Of a DNA stretch of 64,000 nt, positions 12,004-24,000 are shown one piece after another. Each line of letters begins with the position of its first letter. Position 1 is the first letter of the stretch. The DNA lies in contig NC_092561.1 of the NCBI RefSeq assembly GCF_037975245.1, forward strand, positions 8,794,501 through 8,858,500, read 5' to 3'. The notes under the pieces were generated by a model. That model saw only the letters and a program-made list of their open reading frames with translations, was not told the origin of the DNA and did no database searches. A program made the position numbers and the translations under genes. This DNA is from Apostichopus japonicus (taxonomy: Eukaryota > Echinodermata > Holothuroidea > Aspidochirotida > Stichopodidae).

Positions 12004-12969
12004 TACCACAACATGGGTATGAGTACAACAGCATGAGCACATGGTATGTGTATAACACAACATGAGAACGATTACAAGTAGAGATCACTGGACAGTGGCG
12101 TATAGGAAAGTGAAGGGGGCAGACTGAACCCGGGTTGGGTCTCTGGACGGTTTTCCCCAGAAGAATTTTAGTTTTGTAAATACATTCTATAGTGGAACAC
12201 AATGGGATACAAAAATCGTCAACTCATTTGTGTCTCCAAATTCTTTCTTTTCTAAACACTATGTGACTGTTTGTGGACATTACAGGTGGGGGGGGGGGTC
12301 GAAAAATAAAGGTAGGACTATATGCTTTACCGGTATGTGGAACCGAAAACTGATCATTTTGATTGTACTGACTCTCCCGTTGCTAGTACCATAGAGCTAT
12401 AAACAGAGCTCCGTGCTAATACAAAGGATACAGATGAATGATTTAGCCGCACGGTTGTCGTGTGTATTCATTTCTTATTGACAAACCGAGGGGGAGGGGG
12501 GGGTTACATGCATACTGCTTCCCCTCCCCCACTTTCTAAAATGGGAAGGAGCTGGCCTCTCACGGCGGACTCACCCAACCCTTCTCTGCTCTAATGCTAT
12601 ATAAGCCTTGGTACTATATGCGTTATGAATACAAGTACACGCGTGCGAGGCTCTAAAGCACGGAGTATAAAGTACGAAGTTTATAGCACTCTGTGCCTTC
12701 TTTATAATCAAAAGGAAAATGCTCAGAGTACAAACACAATTATCATACCGAGGGCGACGGTATACAGGTACAAGAAACCATGGCTACTTGAGTAAGTGAA
12801 CGGACTTATTATAAATCTTGGACACCGTATATCATAATAATAATAAAGAACGGATTGTCAACGAAGTACCGTAACAATAAAAATGGAAAAAAGGACCTTC
12901 GTGCCATTGCCATGTAATTATAACCAAGGGAATTTGACTTGAACAATATACAAAATATAGAAGTATTTG
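12004..12969. other. No gene seen
   Basis: G-runs near 12286 and 12490; otherwise unassigned. Confidence 0.6.
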
Positions 12970-13561
12970 TACGGTGGCTTAATAGGGACATAGGAAAGAG
13001 AAAAAAGTGTTCGAAAATCTCAAAATTGTGACTTTCAAAGTCAAAATTTATTCTCAAAGTTTTGATAAGTATTGTCTGTGTACCTGGATCAGTACGTCGC
13101 TTGCGGTTGTACAATCTCCTTGGTCCTTTCACAAACTACCGCCGCGCACGGGGGGGGGGGGGTTACGGTCAATCCTGCAGTACACCACTAGTACTAACAC
13201 TACGTGTCGCAATCAGTCTTGCCACTATTTGCAAATACAAACACTACCAGATTTGGGCACTATAATATAAAACAACGGATTGATGAATAAAAACCCAGTT
13301 CAGTATTCTTGACTTTCATTTCAACACTAAACACTATATGTGGCACGTAAAACGGCTACTTTACGTAACATCGTATTTTCTGTAAATTAATTAATAAGTG
13401 TGAAATTAACTAGGCAGCATGCACCCTAGCTAAGAATTAAAAGTCAAAATTTTGAGATAAAAAGTCAACATTTTTAAAAGTGAAAAGTTTGACTTGAAAG
13501 GCAAAATTGTACTTTAAAATGTCACAATTTTTCTTTCTTATGCACCTACTAAGCCACCGTA
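12970..13561. mobile_element. TIR element, ends TACGGTGGCTTA
   Basis: Left TACGGTGGCTTAATAGGGAC and right end, whose reverse complement is TACGGTGGCTTAGTAGGTGC, continue as inverted repeats for about 40 bp. TA at both extremities would fit a TA target (Tc1/mariner-like), but this is not proven. No transposase. Confidence 0.75.
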
Positions 13562-14212
13562 CATGTGCAGTGTATCTATCTTCATCACAGAAAAAATATA
13601 TATATTTCAATTGTCACGATAGGATAATTGTTACCATATGCATGAATGGGAGCATCCATTATAGATTTCCTCTAGGCGGTCCTTCACACACCATCGGCCA
13701 CCCTTATCCAAAGACCTTGCTGATGACCTCACAATAGGCCTTGTCCATATACATCTGCATGACAGTTCAGTTAATATCCTACCGTATATAAGCCTATATA
13801 GTCATTTCCCTCACGTACCAAGTTCTAACCTCCAATTTTCTCTCTGGTGAAATTATCATTGTCATAATGGTTGCCAGATACCTGTTACAGACTTTATTCC
13901 TAACCCTGATACTGACAGACATGTTTATGGATTTGCTGTGTATGGAAAGAAACCTGCATAGTTTGTAGTGTGTCCCTGGATACTCAATAAGGAAAGCTTT
14001 ATAATTATGACCATGTAATGCAAGAAAACGAAACAAGACTTTATAATTGGATGGGGGGGGGGGCGGGTGGATGGATGGAGGGGATGATGGGAAGGTTAAA
14101 ACGGTTGGACCACGTGACTATCTTCATCTGCATAATTTCAGTGAAGAACGAATCCATATGGCACATTTCATGTTTATCAATCGATTTTATATTTTGTTTA
14201 GATCTCCTATCC
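13562..14212. other. No gene seen
   Basis: Unassigned sequence ahead of a hAT element, with a G-run at about 14053. Confidence 0.55.
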
Positions 14213-14220
14213 CCCATACC

Positions 14221-15108
14221 CAGTGGCGGACTGGCCACACAGACATTTGGGCAATGCCCGGTGGTCCGATGATGGGCTGGGAAGCCTGGTAAAATTTACA
14301 GCCGATTTTCACAGTAGTTTATAGAATACAGACGGGCTGTGTAGAAATATATATTTTAACTGTGTGAATCAGTCATGTACAGACTGTCCTCGATCTCTGC
14401 TGCTACAAGGTGCTCCTCAAGTTGAACCTTTTCACCGATGCTTATACACGAGCATTGAGCTTGCTTATAAGCTGCTGGTAACGCTACCTGTGTCACAAGT
14501 GGCATGTGAACGTTCTTTTTCTGCCTTGAAGAGACTCAAAAACCGTTTGAAAAAGTACAATGACACAAGAACATCTTGAGGCGTTCATGTTGATGTCTGT
14601 GGAAAAAAGGATCTTGGCCAAACTTGACACTAAAAATATCATTGATGGTGTGGCTGTGTGAAGCAGCGAACTGCGTAGGCTCCTATGCTCTCGTAGACAT
14701 GACATGTGCACGTGTTATTGAAAATATATATTTTAGTGGATTTTATTTAGGTTTTTTTTTCAAATTTTTTAAGCATGTTGTCACAAAATGCTTGAAAAAC
14801 TAATTAAAATCCAGTCTAAAACATATATTTTTGCCTATTTTTTTTTTGACGTTTTTAACTTTCCTCAGTTTAATCAAGTGTTGCTTCTGGAAATTAGTTT
14901 TGGGTCTTTTTTAAAGGATTATTGTAACCTACAAAATAGAAAAATATAGCACCATTTTGCATCTAGGCATTCCTTAATTAACCTCAATAAAATCTCAAAT
15001 TAAACCCCTCCCCCAGGACGGCGATCACTAGTAAGTAACATATCAATGAACAATGAGCCGGTCTAGGTGAAAATGCCCGGGCCGTTTTTAAGACCCAGTC
15101 CGCCCCTG
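14221..15108 (+). mobile_element. hAT transposon, internally deleted
   Basis: Ends CAGTGGCGGACTGG and CCAGTCCGCCCCTG (14-bp TIRs, one mismatch). 8-bp duplication CCCATACC at 14213-14220 and 15109-15116. Retains the C-terminal end of a transposase (14430-14661). At 888 bp it lacks the rest, so it is non-autonomous. Confidence 0.95.
14430..14661 (+). pseudogene. hAT transposase C-terminal fragment (dimerisation domain)
   Basis: LLVTLPVSQVACERSFSALK then RLKNRLKK is the hATC dimerisation signature (LPVSxxxxERSFSxLKxxK). The frame breaks near 14560 and resumes as MTQEHLEAFMLMSVEKRIL to a stop at 14659-14661, as expected at the end of hAT transposases. The catalytic core is missing. Confidence 0.9.
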
Positions 15109-15116
15109 CCCATACC

Positions 15117-15694
15117 CCTCCTCCTCCCCTATCCATTCCTTCTTTCTCGTCACGCTAACTGACTACACGTGACGTACTAAGATGGCGCATGTGGTTAAGA
15201 CGGCGCTGTGGCTAAATTATGGTATCGAAAGCGCTGAAAACTGTACATATATAAAAATGCGGTAGTTTCAAACAAAGCTCTCCGAGTGTGTGACATGATC
15301 AAAAAGGAAAATTAGGCAAATTCATACGGAAAAATATTACTATCACTCAGATGATAAGCAATGCAACCCCACCCCATCCAACCGTCGCTTCACCTTCCAC
15401 TGATTTGTATAAAGCGGCCAAAAAAGCGGTCACTGTATAGCCGCTATATCTTAGTATGGCATAGGCAGTGGGTGAGGGGGTGGGGTGGGCGTGGGAGGCT
15501 CGGGTTAGGGGGACAAAAAACATCTAAACATGTTGAGACAAATATTACGTATAACAACCCGCCGCCCACCCATCCCCCCGTCCCTTACTAAAAACAGGAT
15601 TTAAAATTACTGTCAAATAAACATGTTTTAAAGATGACAGGTTAGCCAATCATGCCAACAGAAGATATTATATGAACAACATATATTTCCTTAC
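15117..15694. other. No gene seen
   Basis: C-rich and G-rich stretches (15110-15140, 15470-15500). Would be intron if the exon at 15695 is real. Confidence 0.5.
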
Positions 15695-15817
15695 CGTGAT
15701 CACAGCAGGGTTGCTATAGCAACTGCCGTCTTTTTCTTGCGAGCGAATGATTAATTCCAACAACTTTGAGTCATTTACGTCGGAAGTTCCATTCTCCGTC
15801 TCCGTGGGTGACATCAT
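15695..15817 (-). CDS. Possible first coding exon of an unidentified gene
   Basis: Minus strand: ATG ATG at 15817, 41 codons, phase-0 donor GTAAGG. Peptide MMSPTETENGTSDVNDSKLL then ELIIRSQEKDGSCYSNPAVI. Not recognised. The third-base pattern, clean donor and CpG content exceed the surroundings. It contains the perfect palindrome GTTGCTATAGCAAC in its coding part. No second exon was found to the left before the hAT element. It could belong with the exon at 7725-7871 or be a separate gene. Confidence 0.45.
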
Positions 15818-17067
15818 TTCGTTTCTAAAGTAAATTTGGCATTCCAATTAATAGTCAAAAAGCTGAGTATACCTGACAAGTCAATGACACAACATTAAAG
15901 TACAAGTTTGTTCAAAATAATCCAGTTTCATGGATCACGTGTGAAGCCTCAAAATCAAAGTTAAGTATAGAGGTATAAGAAAATATTCACATACGAAACA
16001 GCTTCCTAAAGATTGCTCGCTGACATCTTCAATCTTTATAAATCAGGTTTGAGAAGACGAAGAAGAAGAATATTTTTGCCGTTTTCGAATAGCTCTCGAA
16101 ATTGAATGGTAAATGGTATCACGGTACCGTATAGTAACCCGGTAAGTAAGTAATTTGGCGCGCTTTCAAGCACAGAGACCAAAACTCGACTGTGTCTTGG
16201 CAACCGGCAGTGTACTGGTTATCACGTGATTCTGAATGGGAACAATTCCGAGATAAATCATTGAAACAATAGCTTCACCTTAGAGATTCATATTCTTAGT
16301 TTGATTCCGTGTTGTTTTATCTGTAAGAAAGGAAATAAATCACTCACTTTTTTTTATACCGCCATTTATAAATATAAAAAAAATGATCTTGAGTCGATTA
16401 CCCCCATGCCGCTCGGTTCATCAGACAATGGAAATTTCTTCCCAGCAGGTCAAGCGGTCGGCCACGAGAGTTTTTACTACGGTGCTCAAATTTTCCTCCA
16501 CTGCTCTATAATAAATACATGTCATTTTGGACGACCACAAGTTTCATTTCCATTCACATATTATTTATAGTATCCCATTGAGAAATCAGACATCTACACA
16601 ATCATGTCGTGTCAGGGGACAGAACAATCGAAGTTCCAAGGAGGATCATTGGTCCTGGTAACTTGTTACCGTGGTTACGTGTGAAGTACAGAGTGCACGT
16701 ACACAGGTGGACACAGTTGATAGACGCGTGTTTCAATATATAAACCGCATTGACTTATAAAATCTCTCCGAAATCGATCACTCTATAGTTTTACTAATGT
16801 GGTCTGTGTAGTCAGTTTCTATAACTGAAATGGAAACAAGTCGCTAATAGAAGTATAGACATCAAATTTAACCACGTGTCCGTGAAAAATACTTGTACTC
16901 ATGCTATGTGTGTGTGTGTGGGGGGGGGGGGTACAGTACGTGGGGGACTTAGGGGGTGCGACCCTAGAAATAAATTAACTTTAAAATTAGATCTAAACGC
17001 AAGGTTGCGCTAATTAATACTGAACGTTACTCCCCGACTGACGATGTGAGGACTGCCCCCCCCCCCC
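15818..17067. other. Upstream of the possible exon; candidate promoter region
   Basis: Contains TTGGCGCGC (about 16153), which resembles an E2F site, and a CACGTG E-box (about 16222). These are consensus matches only. A G-run lies at about 16920. No gene seen. Confidence 0.35.
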
Positions 17068-17424
17068 CTTGCGTACGCCATTGACACTCTGAGTCTAGCA
17101 AAGTTGCCTGTAGGCCTACCCGTACTCATCCTCTTGGTCTTGTACTCGGGAAGTTTTGGAAGTTCCTGTACGCACTCATATATACTCCTCTAGTTGTTCC
17201 ATAACCAATCAATGAGGTATATTTCTTAGAACTGAATGTTAAGAAAGATATTCTTAACTGGTGATCCCGAATGCTATCTCATTTCTAAGCGACGGCAAAG
17301 CAAACAACATAATGTCAAGGTCACGTGATATATATACGGTGTCTATCATTGTACAGCGTTGGGGGTGGGGGTGGGGGAGAGAACTGTTGACGGATAATCA
17401 CAGGTCTTGATCTTTGGGTCGATG
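17068..17424. repeat. Duplicated segment E, copy 1
   Basis: CTTGCGTACGCCATTGACAC to TTGATCTTTGGGTCGATG. Its direct-repeat partner is at 25879-26333. Includes GTGATATATATACGGTGTC and a GGGGGTGGGG run. Confidence 0.9.
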
Positions 17425-18534
17425 TAGGATTAGGATCACGAAGGCTAACAATCACATCTTTTTAAACCAGGCCAAGAAAATTTGATAAGAAAGTTGATTT
17501 TGTCATGAAACATTTCTCCCTCCTTCTTCTCTCAATATGTAAAGTACTATGAATAAAGTAGCGGGGGACAAAAACGCAAAAAAAATGTATTAATAATAAT
17601 CATAATAATAATTACCTGGATATTATTTACGACCGTGTATGTTTCTAACAATTATGATCATGAATTTTTCTGAGAAACGACATATAGGAATACAATACTC
17701 TTTGTCTGGCTCGTATTCAGAAACGAGGTCAGTCATCGGCCATAACATGCGATTGACTCGAGAACCCCCCCCCCCCCCATGTGAATAGGCCTAAATCAAA
17801 ACATTTACTTAGAACTCCTCGACATAGTGGATCCTCTTTCTATTTTGTATTCCCAGTGGCGTACAATCACCACCATTTTTCAAAGGGGAGGGGAGGTGGG
17901 GGAGGTGAGGTGAGGTGGGGGAGGTGGGGGAGGGGCATGGTTGAATCGATTTCGAATCCGATTAGCTTTTTTTTGTGGGACTGACTGCAGTGATTGGAGG
18001 AGCAACGTTGCGAAATATAAACTGTACCGTGTTATTGGCTAGAAGGCAAGGGGTTGGGCGATGTCTAAGGAAGCTGCAGAAGAAAAAAGTACATATCGAA
18101 ACTATCGGAGAGAGGAACTACTTTAAACTCTCACGACCAAGTGGGTAGTCCAGTGGGCAAATCAAGCACAGAAATACGTTTCCAAATCAGAGGTGAATTC
18201 AATATCGTGGATTGTATTTCAAAGGCCAGTTTGGGGAGACCAGGGGGTGGGGGTCCCGTAAGCTCAATTTGCTAGCATATAATATTACCTTAATCTTGGG
18301 AGTATAGAGTTAAGGGAAAACAAAAAACCGGTCCCAAACCGATTCCAAGTCGACTCGAATTGACAAACCTGGTTTTAATGGAGAATGATGGGGGGGGGGG
18401 GGGGGGTTGGCCCACACACTCTCTTTGCCTCTTCCCCTATCCTAAAAACTGGTAATTTGGGAAACTACATGAAGAGTTCCCTCTAGCTGATATCTTGTAA
18501 AACTCCAACAAAGCTTTATATAATATATTTTAGA
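17425..18534. other. No gene seen
   Basis: C-run at about 17766, GGGGAGGTGGGGG array at 17885-17935 and a G-run at about 18390; otherwise unassigned. Confidence 0.55.
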
Positions 18535-18700
18535 CAGGCGCGATTTTCTAACCCGGGGCGCGAATTACTATCTAAGCGGAGCGCCACCATCGGTTGGCGC
18601 GGAGCGTACAAGAAAATTTCTGGTTTTGATACCCCCCAGATCACCGGAAATGGCACTTCTCGGGCTTGAAAATGACCAACCAGATGTACACTTTTGCCTG
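18535..18700. mobile_element. Copy of the 'ACCATGAGTTGG' core, partial
   Basis: Starts CAGGCGCG, then CTATCTAAGCGGAGCGCCAC and CATCGGTTGGCGCGGAGCGT. Homologous to 5290-5410 and 11205-11340. The right end was not found. Confidence 0.65.
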
Positions 18701-19201
18701 AGAACCGCAGTATTTCCCAAAAGTTTTTTTCCATCCATAACCTTTTTGAAGATTGTCACCAGTCACACATCATGTTCGACCTCATTGCATGTCCTATGGA
18801 TCATTGCTTTTGAAGGTAATACTACGTAACGGCCCACAATATCCGAAAGCCCCACTTTTCAAGGTTTTAAGCCCATTATTTGTTGAGAATTTGAAAATTC
18901 ACATTTCTCGTGAATAAAATCACTTCAGAACATACCCATAATGTTGCACAAAATTCAATCTATGGACAAGCAATATAGAAAAACCTCCTTGAACCCCTAA
19001 CAGACAGGTGAAAATTGCACGAGTAGAGGAAAGTATGATGAAGAATGTTGGTGAGGAAATTTTCGAAAATTCAGACACAGTTAATTTCTTGGTGTAGAAA
19101 TATTGCAACCTCCTATAATGGCTATTATAAAACTGCGTTGAAGGAAATGAAAAATAGCAGATATTTCCGATATCAGGTATATCGAAACCGAACACTACAC
19201 A

Positions 19202-19643
19202 CATAGGCGTAGGTCCCGTAGGAGGCGGGGGCTGCAGCCACCCCCCCCCCCGCAACTAAATTTTCCCCATTTTTTTCGGGCACCTACTGAAAGAAAAATA
19301 AATAGCAATGAATAGCTTAAAAATTATCCCCTTGGTAATTAAAACAAAGTTCTAAGCTTGGCCGATATTACTACTGTAAAGGAGAGTTTTGACATAAATG
19401 GATCTGTATGGTTTTTCTCCATCTACATAAGACATTTGGTTGTTTACATTAGCATCCGGCGGTATACTGTGCAACTTTCACGGACCGTACGGTAAACGAT
19501 GGCATGCGATGTAACGACCGATGCTTGCTTATATGATATTGGCATCGATATGTTGAACGCGCGCTTCGCGCGCGAAAAATTTTGGCTTTTTTTTCGGGCA
19601 AGTCATTACAGCCCCCAAATCCAATTGGGCTCCTACGCCTTTG
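19202..19643. mobile_element. hAT-type MITE, copy 1
   Basis: TIRs CATAGGCGTAGG and TCCTACGCCTTTG. 8-bp duplication ACTACACA (19194-19201, 19644-19651). Related to 42052-42421, sharing TTTCGGGCACCTACTGAAAG and the GCATGCGATGTA..GATGCTTGC/ATGCC segment. Confidence 0.9.
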
Positions 19644-19754
19644 ACTACACACATAGACAGTTTTTGAGGCTGTTCATCCTGGAACATGCATTTCAATGCT
19701 CACTGATATGATGTTATATCTGCTCTTTGCTTTACAAATTCGAAAAGGCGTGTA

Positions 19755-20000
19755 GCGAGTAATTGCCAAGGGAGGGGCGAAGCCTGTAGGCAAACTACCT
19801 AAGCGAAGCGCCACCATGAGTTGGCGCGAAGCGTACAATAAAATTTTTGGCCGAAAATGCCTCCCAGATCGCTGGAAATGACACTTCACAGGCCTTGTAA
19901 GTTGCATCTAAGCAATGTCTATTTTGAAATTACTAGCGATGTCATAAAGAAAATTTGCTCGGGGGGGGGGGGGGGCGGTCGCCCCTTCCCGAAATGCGTC
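19755..20000. mobile_element. Copy of the 5223-type hAT MITE, right end lost
   Basis: AGGCGTGTAGCGAG at the left, then the core with GCGCCACCATGAGTTGGCGC, then a G-run and GCGGTCGCCCCTTCC. The expected CTACGCGCCTG end does not follow; a similar TACGCGCCTG occurs only at about 20400. Confidence 0.7.
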
Positions 20001-20697
20001 ATGTTCCCCGACGACTCGGTCGAGTTCAAGACCAGCCACAGTTGGTTCCATATAGCACAATTGTACAATTGTTTAAGGCGTCCATACACACACACGCGTT
20101 ATGATAGACCATATATAGTATTTATATAGATACATTAGTGAGAGAGGGAAAATGGAAACGTCAAAAATGGAGTTGTCGGTGTAAGGGGTAGAGTGAGGCG
20201 CACACCCCCTCCGAAATCCTTGATCTGTCACTGGCTACCCTGTGTATATAATAGGGATCAGCGCTTTAACTATGACTGTTCCTCTTTCTCTTCCCGAGGT
20301 CTTGGCTATCTTCTACTCCCCCCCCCTTTTCTCCTTTTTTCTTTTCCCTCCTCTTTTCCTTACCCGGGGGCGCGCGCCCCCAACGCCCCCCCCCCTGGAT
20401 ACGCGCCTGTTAATAGAGACCACTAGTTGAATCATATGTGAGCCAATAGGGCATGTGTCAAGCAAATAGGCCTACTGCTCAAAGATATTTTATCCTGTAA
20501 ATTAAATTATCTTCTCTTCACATGGCATCGTTTTTGGAGAGTTTAAAGCTATTGTTTATTGTTTTACGTGTGGTCTGGTATAGAATAAGCCTCACATTTA
20601 TAAAAGAAACTGTAAAAAAAAAAAATCTGCCGTCGTTACCCACAAATATTTTACTAACATTTAATGTCTGTTCGTGACGTCCCATATTTTATTTTAT

Positions 20698-20781
20698 ATT
20701 GCAATCACTGTAAACAAGTTGTTCGTGGAACCGCTAAGCTTGAGCAGAATTTTATGTTTTGTTTCATAAAATTTTGATCTG
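20698..20781. repeat. Dispersed repeat F, left part split by the gypsy element
   Basis: TTGCAATCACTGT and ACAAGTTGTTCG match 41118-41200. The right part continues at 25652-25870 after the retrotransposon. Confidence 0.8.
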
Positions 20782-20953
20782 TGTTGTGTTCAGTTATTGT
20801 AATGACATTCTTTATGTATTTATGATATGTATTCTTGAAGTACGCCCTCTCCAAGATGGCAGTGCTACGCACTTACGAGTAAGAAATAAACAGGCAATCA
20901 ATCTTCATGAATCAAGAACATCGTGTCTTTTTTTATAACAACTAAACACTATA
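20782..20953 (+). repeat. 5' LTR of the gypsy element
   Basis: 172 bp, TGTTGTG..CACTATA. Includes AGAAATAAACAGG, a possible polyadenylation signal. Same as the 3' LTR base for base on my reading. Confidence 0.95.
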
Positions 20954-20966
20954 TTTGGCGACGAGG
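20954..20966 (+). other. Primer-binding-site-like sequence
   Basis: TTTGGCGACGAGG directly after the 5' LTR, where minus-strand priming by a tRNA occurs. The tRNA was not identified. Confidence 0.6.
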
Positions 20967-21001
20967 AGAAAATTTTACAATTTGGACGTGTTTTTACAAT
21001 C

Positions 21002-24000
21002 ATGGCTACCTCAGGACTACTCCCTCCGCCCGTTTTTCTATCAAGCCCTGGAGAGCCGCCTACACTGTGGCCGCAATGGAAGCGCATGTTCAGTAATTAC
21101 ATGCTAGCGGCAGGTACGGATACGTCATCCGCCGGACGAAAGCAGGCGATACTGCTTCATTCGCTTGGACTAGAAGGACAGCGAATTTTCTACACATTGC
21201 CAGACCTTCCCGTTGTAGAAGGCGAGGATGTTTACGATCGGACTATCCAAGTTTTGGACAAACGATTTGAACCAACAGTAAACGTCGTGGCAGCCCGCTA
21301 CCGTTTCAGAAAGCGAGCACAACTAACAGGTGAGCCGGTAGACACGTACATGTCTGCATTACGCGAGTTGTCTTCGACTTGTAATTTCGGAACCTTCCTG
21401 GACGAGATGTTGCGGGATCAACTCGTCGAAAAAACGAACTCGACACGTATACGAGAACGACTACTCTTGGAAACGGATTTGAAGTTACCCAAAGCGATAG
21501 AAACCGCCCGACAGGTGGAACAAGCAGTAAGAGACTCCCGTTCCATATCTGGGAAAATGCCTGAAGAAGCGACGTGCGCAAATGTCAAGTTTACGAGGGG
21601 CAAGAACTCTGACCGTTCCAACCATAGATCAGGAGATGCTAGAGACTCGCAGTCGCAGTTCACAAAGTCTCGGGGAAATTCTAGTTTTACAAACCAGAAC
21701 ACTCCAGATAACAGAGGGCGCAAGTGTTGTTATCGCTGTGGATCGAAACAACATTTGGCCAAGTCACATCTATGCAGAGCAAAGAATGCTAAGTGCGACG
21801 CGTGTGGTAAAACAGGACACTTCGCGAGGGTTTGTTTACAAAACAACAATAATGCGAGTGTTCGAAAGGTGGATTCTACACAGAGCAGTACGCTACATAA
21901 TCCTCGTACTACCGATGAAGGAGCAGATAGTGTACAGGTGTTGGGAATTTCTAACGTTACAGGACCAGCGGTTGAAGCCGGTTCCGCGAAACCAAGCATC
22001 GTCTGTGACCTGGAAATCAACAGCATCAGTCTGAGGTTTGTGGTGGACACAGGCAGTGATATTACCCTCATGAATGCAAGAAGGTTTGATAAGTATTTTT
22101 TGCGGGAATCCCTCGGTCCAATAAACAAGAAACTTGTTTCCTACAACAACACTGTTATCCAAACTTTAGGTTGTTTTACGGCCAAAGTAGGCCATAAAGG
22201 AAAGAGCATGCATGCCAATATTTATGTTGTTGAGGTGGGGATTTCCCTTATTGGTAAAGATGTCATCCAAGGACTAGGCTTACAGTTGGATGGCAAATCA
22301 TTATCATGCCTACAGGTGGGTACAAGTGATGTTGGGCCTACACCTAATATGCCTAGTGCGCCCGGTGTTAGGAGGGGTAGCAAGGGTTATAAGCCTAACA
22401 CTTGCCCTGACACAAGTAGTGATAATAACACAGGTATTAGTCATGGTAAAACTACTAGACATAGGCCTACACTTAGACTGAAGGATGGTACAGTCAGCAG
22501 TAATGATGCTAACAGTTACACACATGATTCAAGTGCCATTACAGGGCAATTTCAGGATTTATTTTCTGATGGTGTGGGGCGAATCAAAGGCTATGCCCAC
22601 AAAATAAAACTTCAGCCTGGCTTCAAGCCAGTACAACAGCAACTACGACGCATACCATTTGCAGTCAGGGGTAAAGTTGCGAATGAGCTGAAGCGTCTGA
22701 CAGACGAGGGGGTCATTGAACCAGTTCGGGAGGCATCCGAGTGGGTATCCCCAGTAGTAGTAGCGTGGAAAAAGGATGGGGGGATCCGTATTTGTGTTGA
22801 TTTGCGAAAAGTTAACGAAGCGGTAGTGATTGAAAAATACCCCCTACCGAATATTGATGAGCTCCTGTCTAAGCTTAGGAATGCCAAATTTTTCTCAAAA
22901 TTAGACCTCAAGTCGGCTTACTACCAGCTTGAGTTAGAAGAGAGTTCATGTTACTTAACAACGTTTGTGACACACGAAGGCCTTTATCGTTATAAGCGTG
23001 TTTGCTTTGGCCTGGCCTCAGCTCCTACCTGTTTTCAACGTGTCATGAGCTCTGTTTTACAGGGGATTCAAGGAGTCCAATGTTTCATTGACGATATAAT
23101 TGTATATGGTGTAAACAGGGGGGAGCATGATAAGAGATTGCATGCAGTGTTGACCAAACTCAGGTCAGTGGGGATGAAACTGAACTCTAAGTGTGAGTTC
23201 AATGTGGGGTCAATTGAAATCTTGGGTCACGTGGTGGATCATAAGGGACTATCTCCAACCCAGACCTGGTGAGAGCAATTAATGAGGCACCCACCCCAAC
23301 AAATAGGGATCAAGTGAAATCTTTCTTGGGGCTGGTGGGGTATTACTCCAAATTTATTCGCCACTTTGCCATGCGAGTTCAGCACATTAGGGATACAATG
23401 GTAGCTGATGCCTTTGAATGGACAAAGGAGGCCGAAGTGGCATTTCAGGCAGTAAAGCATGAAATCATCAATAGTACGGCGCTAGCCTTATTTGATCCGG
23501 ATAGGGAGACCATTGTTACAACTGATGCTAGTGGGTATGGTGTTGGATCTGTAATGACACAAATTCAAGGGGGGCAAGAGGTCACTGTGTGTTTTGCATC
23601 CCGTAAACTAACCGCTACAGAACAGAAATATTCGGTGGGAGAACGGGAGGCCTTGGCATGCGTATGGGCGATTGAAAAATGGCATACATACTTATGGGGT
23701 AGACCATTTGTCCTAAGGACAGATCATAGGGCATTGACTACATTGTTAGCCACTAGTGGAACGGGCCATAGGCCAATGCGGATTGCCCGCTGGGCTACAC
23801 GCCTCTGTCATTACAACTATACAGTGGAATACAAACCTGGTATAGAAAATAAAGTGGCAGACGCCCTATCCCGTTTGCCAGTGGAACATAACCCAGCAAT
23901 TGGCGTAGTCGATGATGACGATGACGACATTGCTGCGGTATGTCAGACAGTATTACAGGAGAGTAGCGTTACCTATACTCAGCTACAAAGTGAGACTAAT

